This document shows positions 8,993 through 17,961 of a stretch of 64,000 nt of DNA, piece by piece. This DNA is from Vibrio sp. B1FLJ16 (lineage in GTDB: Bacteria > Pseudomonadota > Gammaproteobacteria > Enterobacterales > Vibrionaceae). Each line of letters starts with the position of its first letter. The stretch's first letter is position 1. The DNA is taken from positions 620,001-684,000 of the forward strand of contig NZ_HG992750.1 of assembly GCF_905175385.1 (NCBI RefSeq). The letters run 5' to 3'. Under the pieces are notes generated by a model. That model searched no databases, was not told where the DNA came from, and saw only the letters and a list, made by a program, of their open reading frames with translations. The translations under genes were made by a program, and so were the position numbers.

Positions 8993-10301
8993 AGGGTTCT
9001 CCTAGTTGCGCCATAACCTGTTGAATGTCCTCCCAATTGTGTTCTACTGACAACGGGCCAAAGATCTTGAAATTGCCGTCAACGGACGGTATTTCTAGCG
9101 GAATCACTTCGGTGAGGCGATTGGCAAACTGCTGCGCTCCATACAAGGTTGTCATCGGAAGCAAGATGACAAGTGCTTGCTGGCCTTTGGTGGTCTGACA
9201 GGACCAGTAAATATCTGCCCCACGATGATGCTCGATTACTGAGTTGAGTGCTCGTTCATGCTTGTTTTTGATATCGATATAGACGATGAGTGAGCTGTCT
9301 ATTCCGTAAAGTTTGTTGTTATTTCTGGCTCGTTCCAGGTAGTCGATGAATTGCGACCTCTGATTTTGTTGCAGAGTCGGCGCTATGATCTCGTCGGTCA
9401 GCAGGTCAGCAGAATAGTTGGCAATGACGGAGATTAAAGCAATATTGGTCGGAGTGAGCATGTAAAATTTGGTGCTTTCTGCCAGAACAGCAGCCTGGAT
9501 TTCGCCATTAGTATTAACTAGTGGAATGCAGAGTTGGTAGCGAGACTTATGCTCCTGTTGTTCAGATAATTTTGCAATAGAAAGCAGCTTCTGCTCATCC
9601 AGCATTTCTTGCAGCATAGGGTCCGCGAGGTCTAACAGATGCTGTTCGCCGCGTACCGCCATCGCGGCGGGGTTAATATGTTCCCCATTAACCTGGTAAA
9701 ACCCGGCCACTTCTATACCACCAATTTCCGACATTAAGTTGAGGATAGGCTCAGCAAGGTTTTCCTGGCGATGATCAGTATACTGGGTTGCAATATTTTG
9801 CAGGGCTTTAATACTGGATCGAAGACTGCTGTTTTGACCGGCTGTGCGCTGTTCGAGCTGATCATGTGACACTTTAAGCAAGTGGTAGTTTGTGGTGAAT
9901 AGGGCTAGCTTATCGCGCATATACTGATGCTCTATCGATAATCGATGGCAGGTGTTGTTCCAGTGATTTTGAAATTCACCAGCCAAAACGGAAGCGAAGA
10001 CAATACCGATTCCATGAGAGAGCGGAAAGTGTTGGAAATTGCCGTCTAACTTCATGATATAAGCGATGGCAATGTTGGCTACGACTGCGCAGGCGAATCC
10101 CTTGGCGAGCCCATAACGTAATGCAATCAGTATCGGACCAATCAATGGCCAGAAAAAGTTCTGCTCTGCGAATGGCGGTGTCAGTAATTCCGATTGAGTC
10201 CATATATAAATTACGATCAGCGTGACAACTAGCGTCTCTAGCCAGGCCACACTATTGTTTTGATATCCTCTTACCATCAGCCTAATGTTCTGTTTGCTCA
10301 T
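8970..10301 (-). CDS. pelD: PelD, c-di-GMP receptor of the Pel complex
   Basis: This is 443 residues. N-terminal transmembrane helices (about 18-105) lead through a coiled segment (residues about 125-165) to a GAF domain and a degenerate GGDEF-like domain. No active GGDEF motif is visible. The stretch HHRGADIYW near residue 360 supplies an RxxD inhibitory-site motif (R about 360, D about 363), which in characterised PelD is where c-di-GMP docks to switch on polymer synthesis. Expression here may be constitutive, with activity set by c-di-GMP after translation. The CSS-EAL protein at 558 is an obvious candidate antagonist, by inference. Confidence 0.92.
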   Translation of the reverse strand: MSKQNIRLMVRGYQNNSVAWLETLVVTLIVIYIWTQSELLTPPFAEQNFFWPLIGPILIALRYGLAKGFACAVVANIAIAYIMKLDGNFQHFPLSHGIGIVFASVLAGEFQNHWNNTCHRLSIEHQYMRDKLALFTTNYHLLKVSHDQLEQRTAGQNSSLRSSIKALQNIATQYTDHRQENLAEPILNLMSEIGGIEVAGFYQVNGEHINPAAMAVRGEQHLLDLADPMLQEMLDEQKLLSIAKLSEQQEHKSRYQLCIPLVNTNGEIQAAVLAESTKFYMLTPTNIALISVIANYSADLLTDEIIAPTLQQNQRSQFIDYLERARNNNKLYGIDSSLIVYIDIKNKHERALNSVIEHHRGADIYWSCQTTKGQQALVILLPMTTLYGAQQFANRLTEVIPLEIPSVDGNFKIFGPLSVEHNWEDIQQVMAQLGEPYENMAAS

Positions 10302-10346
10302 GTAGCACCTTTAAGTCTGAATGATTTTTGTGAACCAAACAGGCCA

Positions 10347-10865
10347 CTATGGCTGAGTGATGATTATGCCGTCGAGCAATTTTTCAATGACAACCTGACC
10401 AGTGCCTGTAATGCTCTCGCGTCCCCAGCCCACTCGGCTACCTGACGCTCGCCAGTACACCTGGTCACTTTTGGCGGATTTAATTTCTAACGTTAAACCC
10501 ACCGCAGGCTCGCCATCTAATCCGCTTTTGTAATGCCACTCTTCGACTGAGCCGGTAATAACATAATCCACCGGTTGGTCTGCTAACCACGCTTCGGCGT
10601 TTTGCTGTTTCACACTCGAATCAAGCACACTACGGAGATCATTACTGTTGGTTGTCGGGTAGCTCATTGCGTTGATGCCTTTTACATAAAGCTGCGTGGC
10701 GATCAATTGTTCCGCTTTTTCTGCCGCCATCGGAGCGTTGGCATTATTGATCATTGGCATGATGACCCAAGAGCCAGCTGCATTAAAAGTCGGGCTATCT
10801 GGTATTTGGTAATTGCTGCATGAGAGGAGAGCCATGCTCATTGTCATTAGTAGGATATTCTTCAT
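10347..10865 (-). CDS. pelC: PelC, outer-membrane lipoprotein
   Basis: This is 172 residues with a short lipoprotein signal (MKNILLMTMSMALLSC, lipobox LLSC). The mature part has the PelC layout: SWVIMPMINN, an AEQLIATQL helix, and VDYVITGSVEEWHYK followed by strands. In the known system PelC forms an oligomeric ring on the periplasmic face of the outer membrane that guides the positively charged polymer to PelB. The AAAGGACA ribosome binding site upstream of the ATG at 10865 supports the start. It lies 12 bp after pelB and 45 bp before pelD in the operon. Confidence 0.9.
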   Translation of the reverse strand: MKNILLMTMSMALLSCSNYQIPDSPTFNAAGSWVIMPMINNANAPMAAEKAEQLIATQLYVKGINAMSYPTTNSNDLRSVLDSSVKQQNAEAWLADQPVDYVITGSVEEWHYKSGLDGEPAVGLTLEIKSAKSDQVYWRASGSRVGWGRESITGTGQVVIEKLLDGIIITQP

Positions 10866-10877
10866 CTTATTGTCCTT

Positions 10878-13800
10878 TTAGAAACTGTAGTAGTAGCCTA
10901 ATGTGAGTTGGAATGACTCAGTACCGTTTCGATCCTGGCTTTGCCAGCTAGTGGTCAGGTAAAGCTCATCACTGCCGAGAATTTCCCAACCCAGTCCGGC
11001 ACTTATAGTGATATCCGGCTTTGAAGTGACCGTGTTGTAGCCGAGTGAAGTATCAAGCCAGTATCTAGGCGACGGTACCGTAGGGCCAGGTAGACCTGGT
11101 GTGCCGTGATACAGTCGTTGACCAATGGACAGCCTTTGATACCTTTCGGCGATAAAATCGCTGCTTGTTATAGGCGTATTACCCTGGAACCACTGATTGA
11201 ATCCGCTTAAAGGTGAATTGTCGTGTTTGATGTTGTGCGTTGAAATATCGATGTATGCCTGCCAGGCGGGATCGTTAAAAAACAGCTGCTCAGTTACGCG
11301 CAGATTCATGTCCCAGCCCTGGCCGATATTGTCGTCAAAGCGTGTTTTTAAATCGTGGTAGTTGAGCCGTAAAGAGAGGAATTCTCGGCTTGTCAGTTTA
11401 TAAAGGGTGCTAAAGCCAAGGGTATTGTCTTGCCCGGCAACGGTTAACAGTTTACTCGCTTCAATTTGTGAATTCAGGCCGAAGCTGAATTTAGCATGCC
11501 AGTCATCGTTAATGGCAAGCTGATAATGCCCATTTAACCCGAGCCGTTGATCACCAATACCATCTGCGATGTCAAAACCAAATCCAGCATTGCTATTGGC
11601 AAATTGCTGGTGGTACGAACCTCTCAAGCGACGTTCGCTCTTAACATCATTACCCCTAAGGTAATCTGTTGCGCTGGTTTGTTGGTAGTCGCTGCCAAGT
11701 CGCCAGAAACCATAAGGGTGCGGAGCATAGAAATCCAGGCTGTAACGGGTGATATCCCATGAGCTAATAGATGATACCTGGCCACGTAGACTGAGATTTT
11801 TATCCGGATTCTGCTGCGCATGCATTTTGAGTAACTGCGCTTCAGAGGCTTTATCCTGCATGTTCCCGAGCTGACGTTCGCCTTCATTCCATGCTGCTTG
11901 TTGCTGACCAACTTTCTCCATCGCAACATACTTGTCGGTAACTGGTAAATTTACCGAGTTCGCCAGCAGAGTTTCTATGGCATCTTTATCGTTATGCTGT
12001 ATTGCCATGGCGAGTTTCTGCCAGTCTGGTAGAGGGTACTGACCTAAAGCAGTATTCTGTTGCCAATAGAGTATGCGATCGGTTTGATTATTGGCCAGGT
12101 AATGGCTGTACAACTCGGCGGTGCGTTCGGGGCTCGGAGCCGTTGTTGCTTCAAATTCAATCATCGACTGTGCAAAAGCAGGGCTGGTAAACATACCAAT
12201 TAGCGACCGGTAGCTGGCATCGCCCCCCTGGCTGGCCAGTAGTTCTTGTTTTCTTTGGTTGAGAACGAAATGGCGCAGCTCGTACGCTTTGTCTAACTGG
12301 CCGGTTTTTTCCAGCAAAGTCGCGTAGTTGAGCAAGGTGGAAACATCGGGATCATCGTTATTGAGCAGCAACTGTTTGTACCACAGGTCAGCTTCAGTCA
12401 GGTTCCCCAGTTGTTGATTGGTGGTAGCAAAGGCCAGCCATACATTCTGGTCGTCAGCCAATACCACTTTATAGCGCGAATAGAGCTCTGACAGGCGCTC
12501 ATGGTCGTTGGTTTCAATTGCTATCCACATTAAGCTGTTTATAGCAGTCGGGTCTTCCGGAGAAATTTCCAAAATAGTCTGCAGAATTTGAGTTGCCTGG
12601 TCAGTGTTTCCCTCTTGTAAAGCAAGCTGAACCCGTATATTTAACACGCCTAAATTACGGGCGAGTGATGGTGCGCTTGCTGCCAGGTTAACTAACTGAT
12701 TCAGGCTGTCACTATCACCACTCTGTTGGCTCTCAGCGATTAGCATCAACAGAATTTGTTCGTTATCTGTCTGTTTAAAAAGCGTGACTAGCATTGCTCT
12801 ACTATCGCTATCAAGGGGTGAAAGGACTTTGACATACCGATAAATGTCTAGCTGCTCACTCTGGCGTGCAGCAAGTTGGTTAAAACTTTCTACCGCAACA
12901 GGGCGGTTACTGGTTTCCCATGCCAGTGCCGCCACTCTTTTCAGATATGTGGCTTCTGCATTCAGCCAGTTACGCGGGGTGATCAGGGCATTTAAGGCTT
13001 GCCGCGGCTGGAGCTGCATCAAATACATGTCTGAGGCTATCAGTGCTTCTTGCTGAGTAGGTGAGCGAAGTTGTCTCAGGTCGCGCCACTGCGAGATAGC
13101 TGCCTGGCTATTGTTCTGATAGCTATAAAGGCGCATTTTATGGCTGATCAGCTGCGAATCGTTAAGGTGTGTTTGTGCAAGTTCGATAATACTTTTTAAC
13201 GCAGCATCTGTTCCCTGAGACTTTTCAATTGCATCTATCCACTGTGAGTATTCATCCTGACGAATCAGGTTCTGTTTGGCCAGAGCATCCAGAAAAATGC
13301 CCTCATAGTAAATATCACTTAATGCCTGAGAGTCTTCGAGCCCATTACGGATCTGCTCTTCATTTGGGGAAAGTGGCAAAAGGGAAATGCTGACCGCCTG
13401 AGCACTTTTTATATCATCCTGCCAGCGGTAAATTTGGTGCAGTGCCTCATAATCTTGTGTGTTTCCTTTAAGTTCGATTGCTTGTTGTAACGAGGACTCT
13501 GCTATCGATAGCTCACCCAGAGCGACGGCAATTTCAGCACTGTGGCGATAATGGCTTGCTTCCGGCTCGACTTTAACCAGCTTGTCCAGCTGCTTGAGGG
13601 CGACATCCAAATTGCCGACTTTCTCAGAATGGTCGATTGAAGCTTTTAGGAAATCAGGGTCGTTAGCGAGAACGCCTTGATACTGCTCGATGAATTCTCT
13701 ACCTAGTTGAGGCTGATCTATGGCAGTAAACTGGTCAAACAGAGCATTCGCATGCGGGATATCTTCAGAATGCAGGAACGCTTCTTTGCGTAATGATAAG

Positions 13801-14414
13801 GCGGAATCGTAGTCTTCGCTTTGTAATGCCTGAGATATTAACTCGTCGTAATCAGTCACGCCACTTTCAAGGTAAGGATATAAATAGTTCAGCGCTTTTA
13901 AGGGCAGATTAAACCCAATGGCGGCATCGGCAAAACGTCGCGCTAGGTCACTGTCAGGAACAGCATCGATCTGATCAAAAAATGCGGTTAACTTCTCGGC
14001 GGCTTCTTGTTGTTCTACTGGTGTTGCATTGTAGTAACGGGCTAGCAGCACTGATAAATAAGATTGGGTTGCCTGCCAGTCTCGCTGGCCATTGCTGTCA
14101 AATAACATCGTTTCCAACAAACGGCTGGCATCGTCAAGTTGACCTATTTGAACGTACTTATCGGCTATTTGCCTCACTATATCGCGATTTTTCGGGTCAA
14201 ATTCATACATCTGATTGAGAAAAGCCAGGGATACCTGAGGAGAGGTGGACTGCTCGATAAGTTGAATCAACATTAGCCTAGTTGGGGCCACCAACCACAT
14301 TGTGCTGAGTGAAAAGATAGCGACAAGAGCCAGAACAAACTTGTTAATAAGTCGTGGTCTCATTTTATTCTGAGCTATGTAAGTTTGCTCTAGCGAGTTG
14401 TCGCGTGCTTTCAT
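10878..14414 (-). CDS. pelB: PelB, TPR scaffold and outer-membrane porin for Pel export
   Basis: This is about 1178 residues. An N-terminal membrane anchor (about residues 25-45) is followed by a long array of TPR-like helices covering most of the protein, then a C-terminal beta-barrel of roughly 300 residues with alternating aromatic strands, ending in the typical terminal aromatic (YYYSF). PelB is the export pore; its TPR part recruits PelA and modulates its activities. I chose the ATG at 14414 because GAGGGG sits eight bases upstream; an in-frame TTG at 14435 immediately follows the pelA stop. The length agrees with other PelB proteins. Confidence 0.93.
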   Translation of the reverse strand: MKARDNSLEQTYIAQNKMRPRLINKFVLALVAIFSLSTMWLVAPTRLMLIQLIEQSTSPQVSLAFLNQMYEFDPKNRDIVRQIADKYVQIGQLDDASRLLETMLFDSNGQRDWQATQSYLSVLLARYYNATPVEQQEAAEKLTAFFDQIDAVPDSDLARRFADAAIGFNLPLKALNYLYPYLESGVTDYDELISQALQSEDYDSALSLRKEAFLHSEDIPHANALFDQFTAIDQPQLGREFIEQYQGVLANDPDFLKASIDHSEKVGNLDVALKQLDKLVKVEPEASHYRHSAEIAVALGELSIAESSLQQAIELKGNTQDYEALHQIYRWQDDIKSAQAVSISLLPLSPNEEQIRNGLEDSQALSDIYYEGIFLDALAKQNLIRQDEYSQWIDAIEKSQGTDAALKSIIELAQTHLNDSQLISHKMRLYSYQNNSQAAISQWRDLRQLRSPTQQEALIASDMYLMQLQPRQALNALITPRNWLNAEATYLKRVAALAWETSNRPVAVESFNQLAARQSEQLDIYRYVKVLSPLDSDSRAMLVTLFKQTDNEQILLMLIAESQQSGDSDSLNQLVNLAASAPSLARNLGVLNIRVQLALQEGNTDQATQILQTILEISPEDPTAINSLMWIAIETNDHERLSELYSRYKVVLADDQNVWLAFATTNQQLGNLTEADLWYKQLLLNNDDPDVSTLLNYATLLEKTGQLDKAYELRHFVLNQRKQELLASQGGDASYRSLIGMFTSPAFAQSMIEFEATTAPSPERTAELYSHYLANNQTDRILYWQQNTALGQYPLPDWQKLAMAIQHNDKDAIETLLANSVNLPVTDKYVAMEKVGQQQAAWNEGERQLGNMQDKASEAQLLKMHAQQNPDKNLSLRGQVSSISSWDITRYSLDFYAPHPYGFWRLGSDYQQTSATDYLRGNDVKSERRLRGSYHQQFANSNAGFGFDIADGIGDQRLGLNGHYQLAINDDWHAKFSFGLNSQIEASKLLTVAGQDNTLGFSTLYKLTSREFLSLRLNYHDLKTRFDDNIGQGWDMNLRVTEQLFFNDPAWQAYIDISTHNIKHDNSPLSGFNQWFQGNTPITSSDFIAERYQRLSIGQRLYHGTPGLPGPTVPSPRYWLDTSLGYNTVTSKPDITISAGLGWEILGSDELYLTTSWQSQDRNGTESFQLTLGYYYSF

Positions 14415-14435
14415 CAGGTGCCCCTCATATTCCAA

Positions 14436-17150
14436 CTATTGCTGAGGTACACAGCGCAGTGTCCCGGACAGAACTCCGCTGTTGGGTGAATGGAACTGGA
14501 TGGAATCTTTTGAGATAACGCGCTTGCTAAGAGGTTCTCCTGTAAGTGGCTGACAATCCTGAACGCCATAGATTGTCAGTTCTAATGGCTGGTGGGATTG
14601 TATTGACCAACTGATCGCGCTTCTGTTTTGCTGCCATTTAAGCAACACACCGTTAGCACTTTGCAACCGGACTGATTTTGTATCGTTTGAGTGAGTTGAA
14701 AATACTGTGCGAGGTTGCTTTAGAATCAGGAACTTGCCATCTTCAGCTTGGTTCCACCCTGCTAAATCGGTTCCTGTTGGATAACCAAGTTTATCAGGCA
14801 GTCGAATGCTTTTTATGCCGGAAGAGGTGACCTGCCAGCGGCCATCTAAAGTTTTTGCAACTCCCGTTTCATACAGACTCTGGGCTCGCAAGGCATACTC
14901 ACTGAGAAAAAGCGGTGTTGTCGGTTGAGTGAGAGCCCAGTCATAAACAGATTTCAGAGCCTGGAGTGAGGCAGGGTACTGTGCAGAATGCATGTTGTAA
15001 TAGATACTGATTGGTTTTAATCGACGTGGCTCGCCCAAGATAGCAAAAGTTTCAAGCACACGGTGATAACCATCATAGTTCGCGGTCCATTGCTGGGTAT
15101 AACTGAGTTCATTCGCGATAGGCGCGTAGACTTGTACTGCATTGGGATACCATTGAATTGCCGCAGAAACTCGCGTCATGTCATCGTTACCATTAACAGC
15201 ATAACTGTTGCCGCCATTCACATTTAGCAAGTGTGCATTAGAGGCCACTGTTAACGCTTGCTGGTCTGGGTCAGCCTGACCGGACCAAAGTATCAGTTTG
15301 GCTTTTTTATTGGCGGGAGAGAGTTGAGCATTAATGTAATTGGTACTCCCGACTATCTCATGTCGAACATTCGTTAAAGAAGATGGTGTATTGGAATTTT
15401 TCTTTGCAGTATCCGGGTTCCAATATTGCGGGTGACTATAGGTATGAGAGGCAATTTCTACATTGATTTGGCTAAATATCTTTTTGGCGGTCTGGATGAA
15501 CGCTTGTTTTTGTTCGTCTGTTATTTCACTGCTGGCTATGTCTCCGGCAACCACTGACACTGTAACAGGAAGCGGGTATTTGGTTAGGATTTGCTGATAA
15601 ATGACTTCCCCGGCAATGGGCGTATCTGGTAGCCAGGTTTTGGAGCTGAAACCATCACCATCAATATGGCTGGTCAAAATTCGTTGGCCTGATTCTGTGG
15701 TGATATCGGCCGCAGGAATCACCGGAAGATTCAGTGTCGCTTCGATAAGGCGGAACGGATCAATCGCCCAAGACTCCTGACCATTCGCAAGGTAACTAAT
15801 AGGTAGTGGACTCAGCGCCGCGCCACCCCAAGGTGCACTAAACAAGAGAGCAGACTGACTACCAGACTTATCAGCGAAAGAAACCAAGGTTTTGACGTCG
15901 GAATTGTTCGATTGCCAGGCAGGAGATGGGTCAAATGCGCTGAACGATACAGGGTAACGCCCACCCGTCCAATTCTTTCCTTTTTGCTGCTCTATTTTCC
16001 CCGTAAGTGTTCCATCAGATTGAATTCCGATCTGAGCTAGCAATTTGGGGTTGGTAGGCAAGGCGTTAATAAATAGAACCGGAACGGAACCGATCAGTTT
16101 ATTCAACCAGTTTTGTACGGCTGGAAACCTCTGGAACGCGCCTTCATCTAACCAGGTGATTACACCGGCATAGCGACTAATGTCTAAGTCACTTAAGGAA
16201 AGGGACTTTATATCCACACATTCAGGGACATAACCCAGGTATTCAATAGGCATCGCCAGGTTCCGGTGGCACGTAGAGGCCGCTGGATTCATTTCCGAAC
16301 TTTCATATATTCCCAACACTCTTCTGGCAATTGGCTCAATGCTACTTATACCAAATTCATACAATAATCCGTCACTGATATAAGGCGTGTTTTTTTCATC
16401 AATGAGGCGCTGAGCGGCTCGTTTTTGATCGGCCCTTCTTGAAGCAGGAATATAGTCAATGACTATGGTTTCTATCCCTTTAGCTTTGACATGATTGAGC
16501 TGGTTGTTGAGCCATTTAGAATCATTAGCGGTGGTTTTACCGTATAGCTGATTAACAGGGTCATACTTATGATAGAGCGACTCTGCAACCACGGCATAAG
16601 GTTTAAAAGATAGTGAATCCAGGAGCTCAAATCCACGATTAAACATTATCTTAGGCTTGTCGGGAGAGTCGGTAATTGCATTCAATATATTGGTCAGAGC
16701 ACTTTTTTGTGTAGGTAAGTCGTAGCCATTTTGGCTAAGCAGGGTGTAGCTATCTAAGGTATCCAGAAACAAGCCATCGAAGTGCTGATTGGTCAGAGAC
16801 CTGACCTGGGAAAACAAGTAATTCCGCCAACTAGGTGAAGACAGATCCATCACATGGCTGTTCCAATTACCGTTTTTGATTGGAGACGCTGATTGCAATG
16901 AGTCGGGTAGTTTCGTTCCTCCGTATTCGCCCACACTAAGATAGGCGAATACCAATGTCCCGGAAGTTTGAAGCGTTGCCGTCTGCTCCGGGGTAATCAG
17001 CGTCGGATTGACCACCACGCGGTCATAATTCATTAACTCGCGCACTGAATCGATCCGATTGTAATAGAAGGCAATAGAGGGGGGCATGCTCCCAAAAGCG
17101 GGGGCATTCAAACTTCCTAATAAAAGAAAAATCAGTAACGAAGAGCGCAT
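14436..17150 (-). CDS. pelA: PelA, bifunctional Pel hydrolase and deacetylase
   Basis: This is about 904 residues from the ATG at 17150, which opens a good signal peptide (MRSSLLIFLLLGSLNAPAFG); a longer frame to 17231 would bury it. The N-terminal GH166 barrel shows AYLSVGEYGG, GLFLDTLDSY and VVAESLYH (candidate catalytic Glu about residue 190). A middle Rossmann-like part follows. The deacetylase has HIDGDGF near residue 495 (metal-binding Asp pair) and HTYSH near 568-572 (metal-binding His pair), matching the essential residues known in PelA. The C-terminus is beta-rich. PelA partially deacetylates Pel in the periplasm and can cut it. It is the first gene of the operon, so the promoter should lie in 17151-17961. 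Confidence 0.95.
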   Translation of the reverse strand: MRSSLLIFLLLGSLNAPAFGSMPPSIAFYYNRIDSVRELMNYDRVVVNPTLITPEQTATLQTSGTLVFAYLSVGEYGGTKLPDSLQSASPIKNGNWNSHVMDLSSPSWRNYLFSQVRSLTNQHFDGLFLDTLDSYTLLSQNGYDLPTQKSALTNILNAITDSPDKPKIMFNRGFELLDSLSFKPYAVVAESLYHKYDPVNQLYGKTTANDSKWLNNQLNHVKAKGIETIVIDYIPASRRADQKRAAQRLIDEKNTPYISDGLLYEFGISSIEPIARRVLGIYESSEMNPAASTCHRNLAMPIEYLGYVPECVDIKSLSLSDLDISRYAGVITWLDEGAFQRFPAVQNWLNKLIGSVPVLFINALPTNPKLLAQIGIQSDGTLTGKIEQQKGKNWTGGRYPVSFSAFDPSPAWQSNNSDVKTLVSFADKSGSQSALLFSAPWGGAALSPLPISYLANGQESWAIDPFRLIEATLNLPVIPAADITTESGQRILTSHIDGDGFSSKTWLPDTPIAGEVIYQQILTKYPLPVTVSVVAGDIASSEITDEQKQAFIQTAKKIFSQINVEIASHTYSHPQYWNPDTAKKNSNTPSSLTNVRHEIVGSTNYINAQLSPANKKAKLILWSGQADPDQQALTVASNAHLLNVNGGNSYAVNGNDDMTRVSAAIQWYPNAVQVYAPIANELSYTQQWTANYDGYHRVLETFAILGEPRRLKPISIYYNMHSAQYPASLQALKSVYDWALTQPTTPLFLSEYALRAQSLYETGVAKTLDGRWQVTSSGIKSIRLPDKLGYPTGTDLAGWNQAEDGKFLILKQPRTVFSTHSNDTKSVRLQSANGVLLKWQQNRSAISWSIQSHQPLELTIYGVQDCQPLTGEPLSKRVISKDSIQFHSPNSGVLSGTLRCVPQQ

Positions 17151-17961
17151 GCAACACCATAGCCTTATATTTGATGTGGATAGAGTGTGTATCTGTTCTA
17201 GAGATATTGCAAAAAATAAACTTGACTCCAAATAATCGTTGCAAATTCTTAAATTTGAGAAAATAGAAATCCATTTTATTAGTTAGAAAGTAACAAAAAC
17301 CTTAGTGCTTTAGACTGAACGTAATTCGGTAAAATCAGGCAGATTAAGACTGGGAAAGTTATTTGATTGATTTATAAAGTGGGTTAATTTGAAGACTCAA
17401 TAATTGGTATTCCACTGCCTATTTTCTCCTGTCCAAAGATGGCCGACTTTAATAAGAAATTTAACTACACCTGCTATATCAAACCACCCGAAAAGTTCGT
17501 TAAAAGTGTTACTACTAGTGGCTGACTTTTGTCACGATTTTAAGCTGAGATTTCATGCATAGCACTGGATTTCAGTGCAAGTTAGTAAGTTGCCAATTCT
17601 CTTGAAACCCCCGTCGGGAAAGGACTTGCAACAATGTTAACTTAATTGAACCATTGTAATTCATCGCGTTATCACGGTGGGGAACGGAAAAAATTCACTT
17701 GTTGATAGTATTATTTCTAAGATTTGCTTAAACGGATACCTTGTCTACACTTGAACCCACTTAACAGTGCTCATATCAGTCTACTGACAAAACAGAGTCA
17801 ATTTTGAGGCTGAAGGCATAACCAAGTCAATTGAGCGCTGACGTCATAGAGCTTGCGTTGTCATGAATCAGAAATTCTGAAGTAGATTTACAGAACGGTG
17901 GTTTGTATGGTGTAACAATGGCTTAAATTGAAACCAACCTCTTTCTTAAGGATAAGAAATT
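17151..17961. other. Divergent promoter region between pelA and the Agd3-like gene
   Basis: These 811 bp separate two divergent genes that probably act on the same polymer, so shared control is likely. The sequence is AT-rich around 17200-17350. I looked for a c-di-GMP-I or II riboswitch core and found none. I also found no long palindrome that I could call an operator and no small gene. The unusual length suggests long 5' untranslated regions or several binding sites. Confidence 0.45.

Noticed and set aside
17151-17961. c-di-GMP riboswitch upstream of pelA or the Agd3-like gene
   Set aside because: I looked for class I and class II cores on both strands and found no matching core or closing helix.
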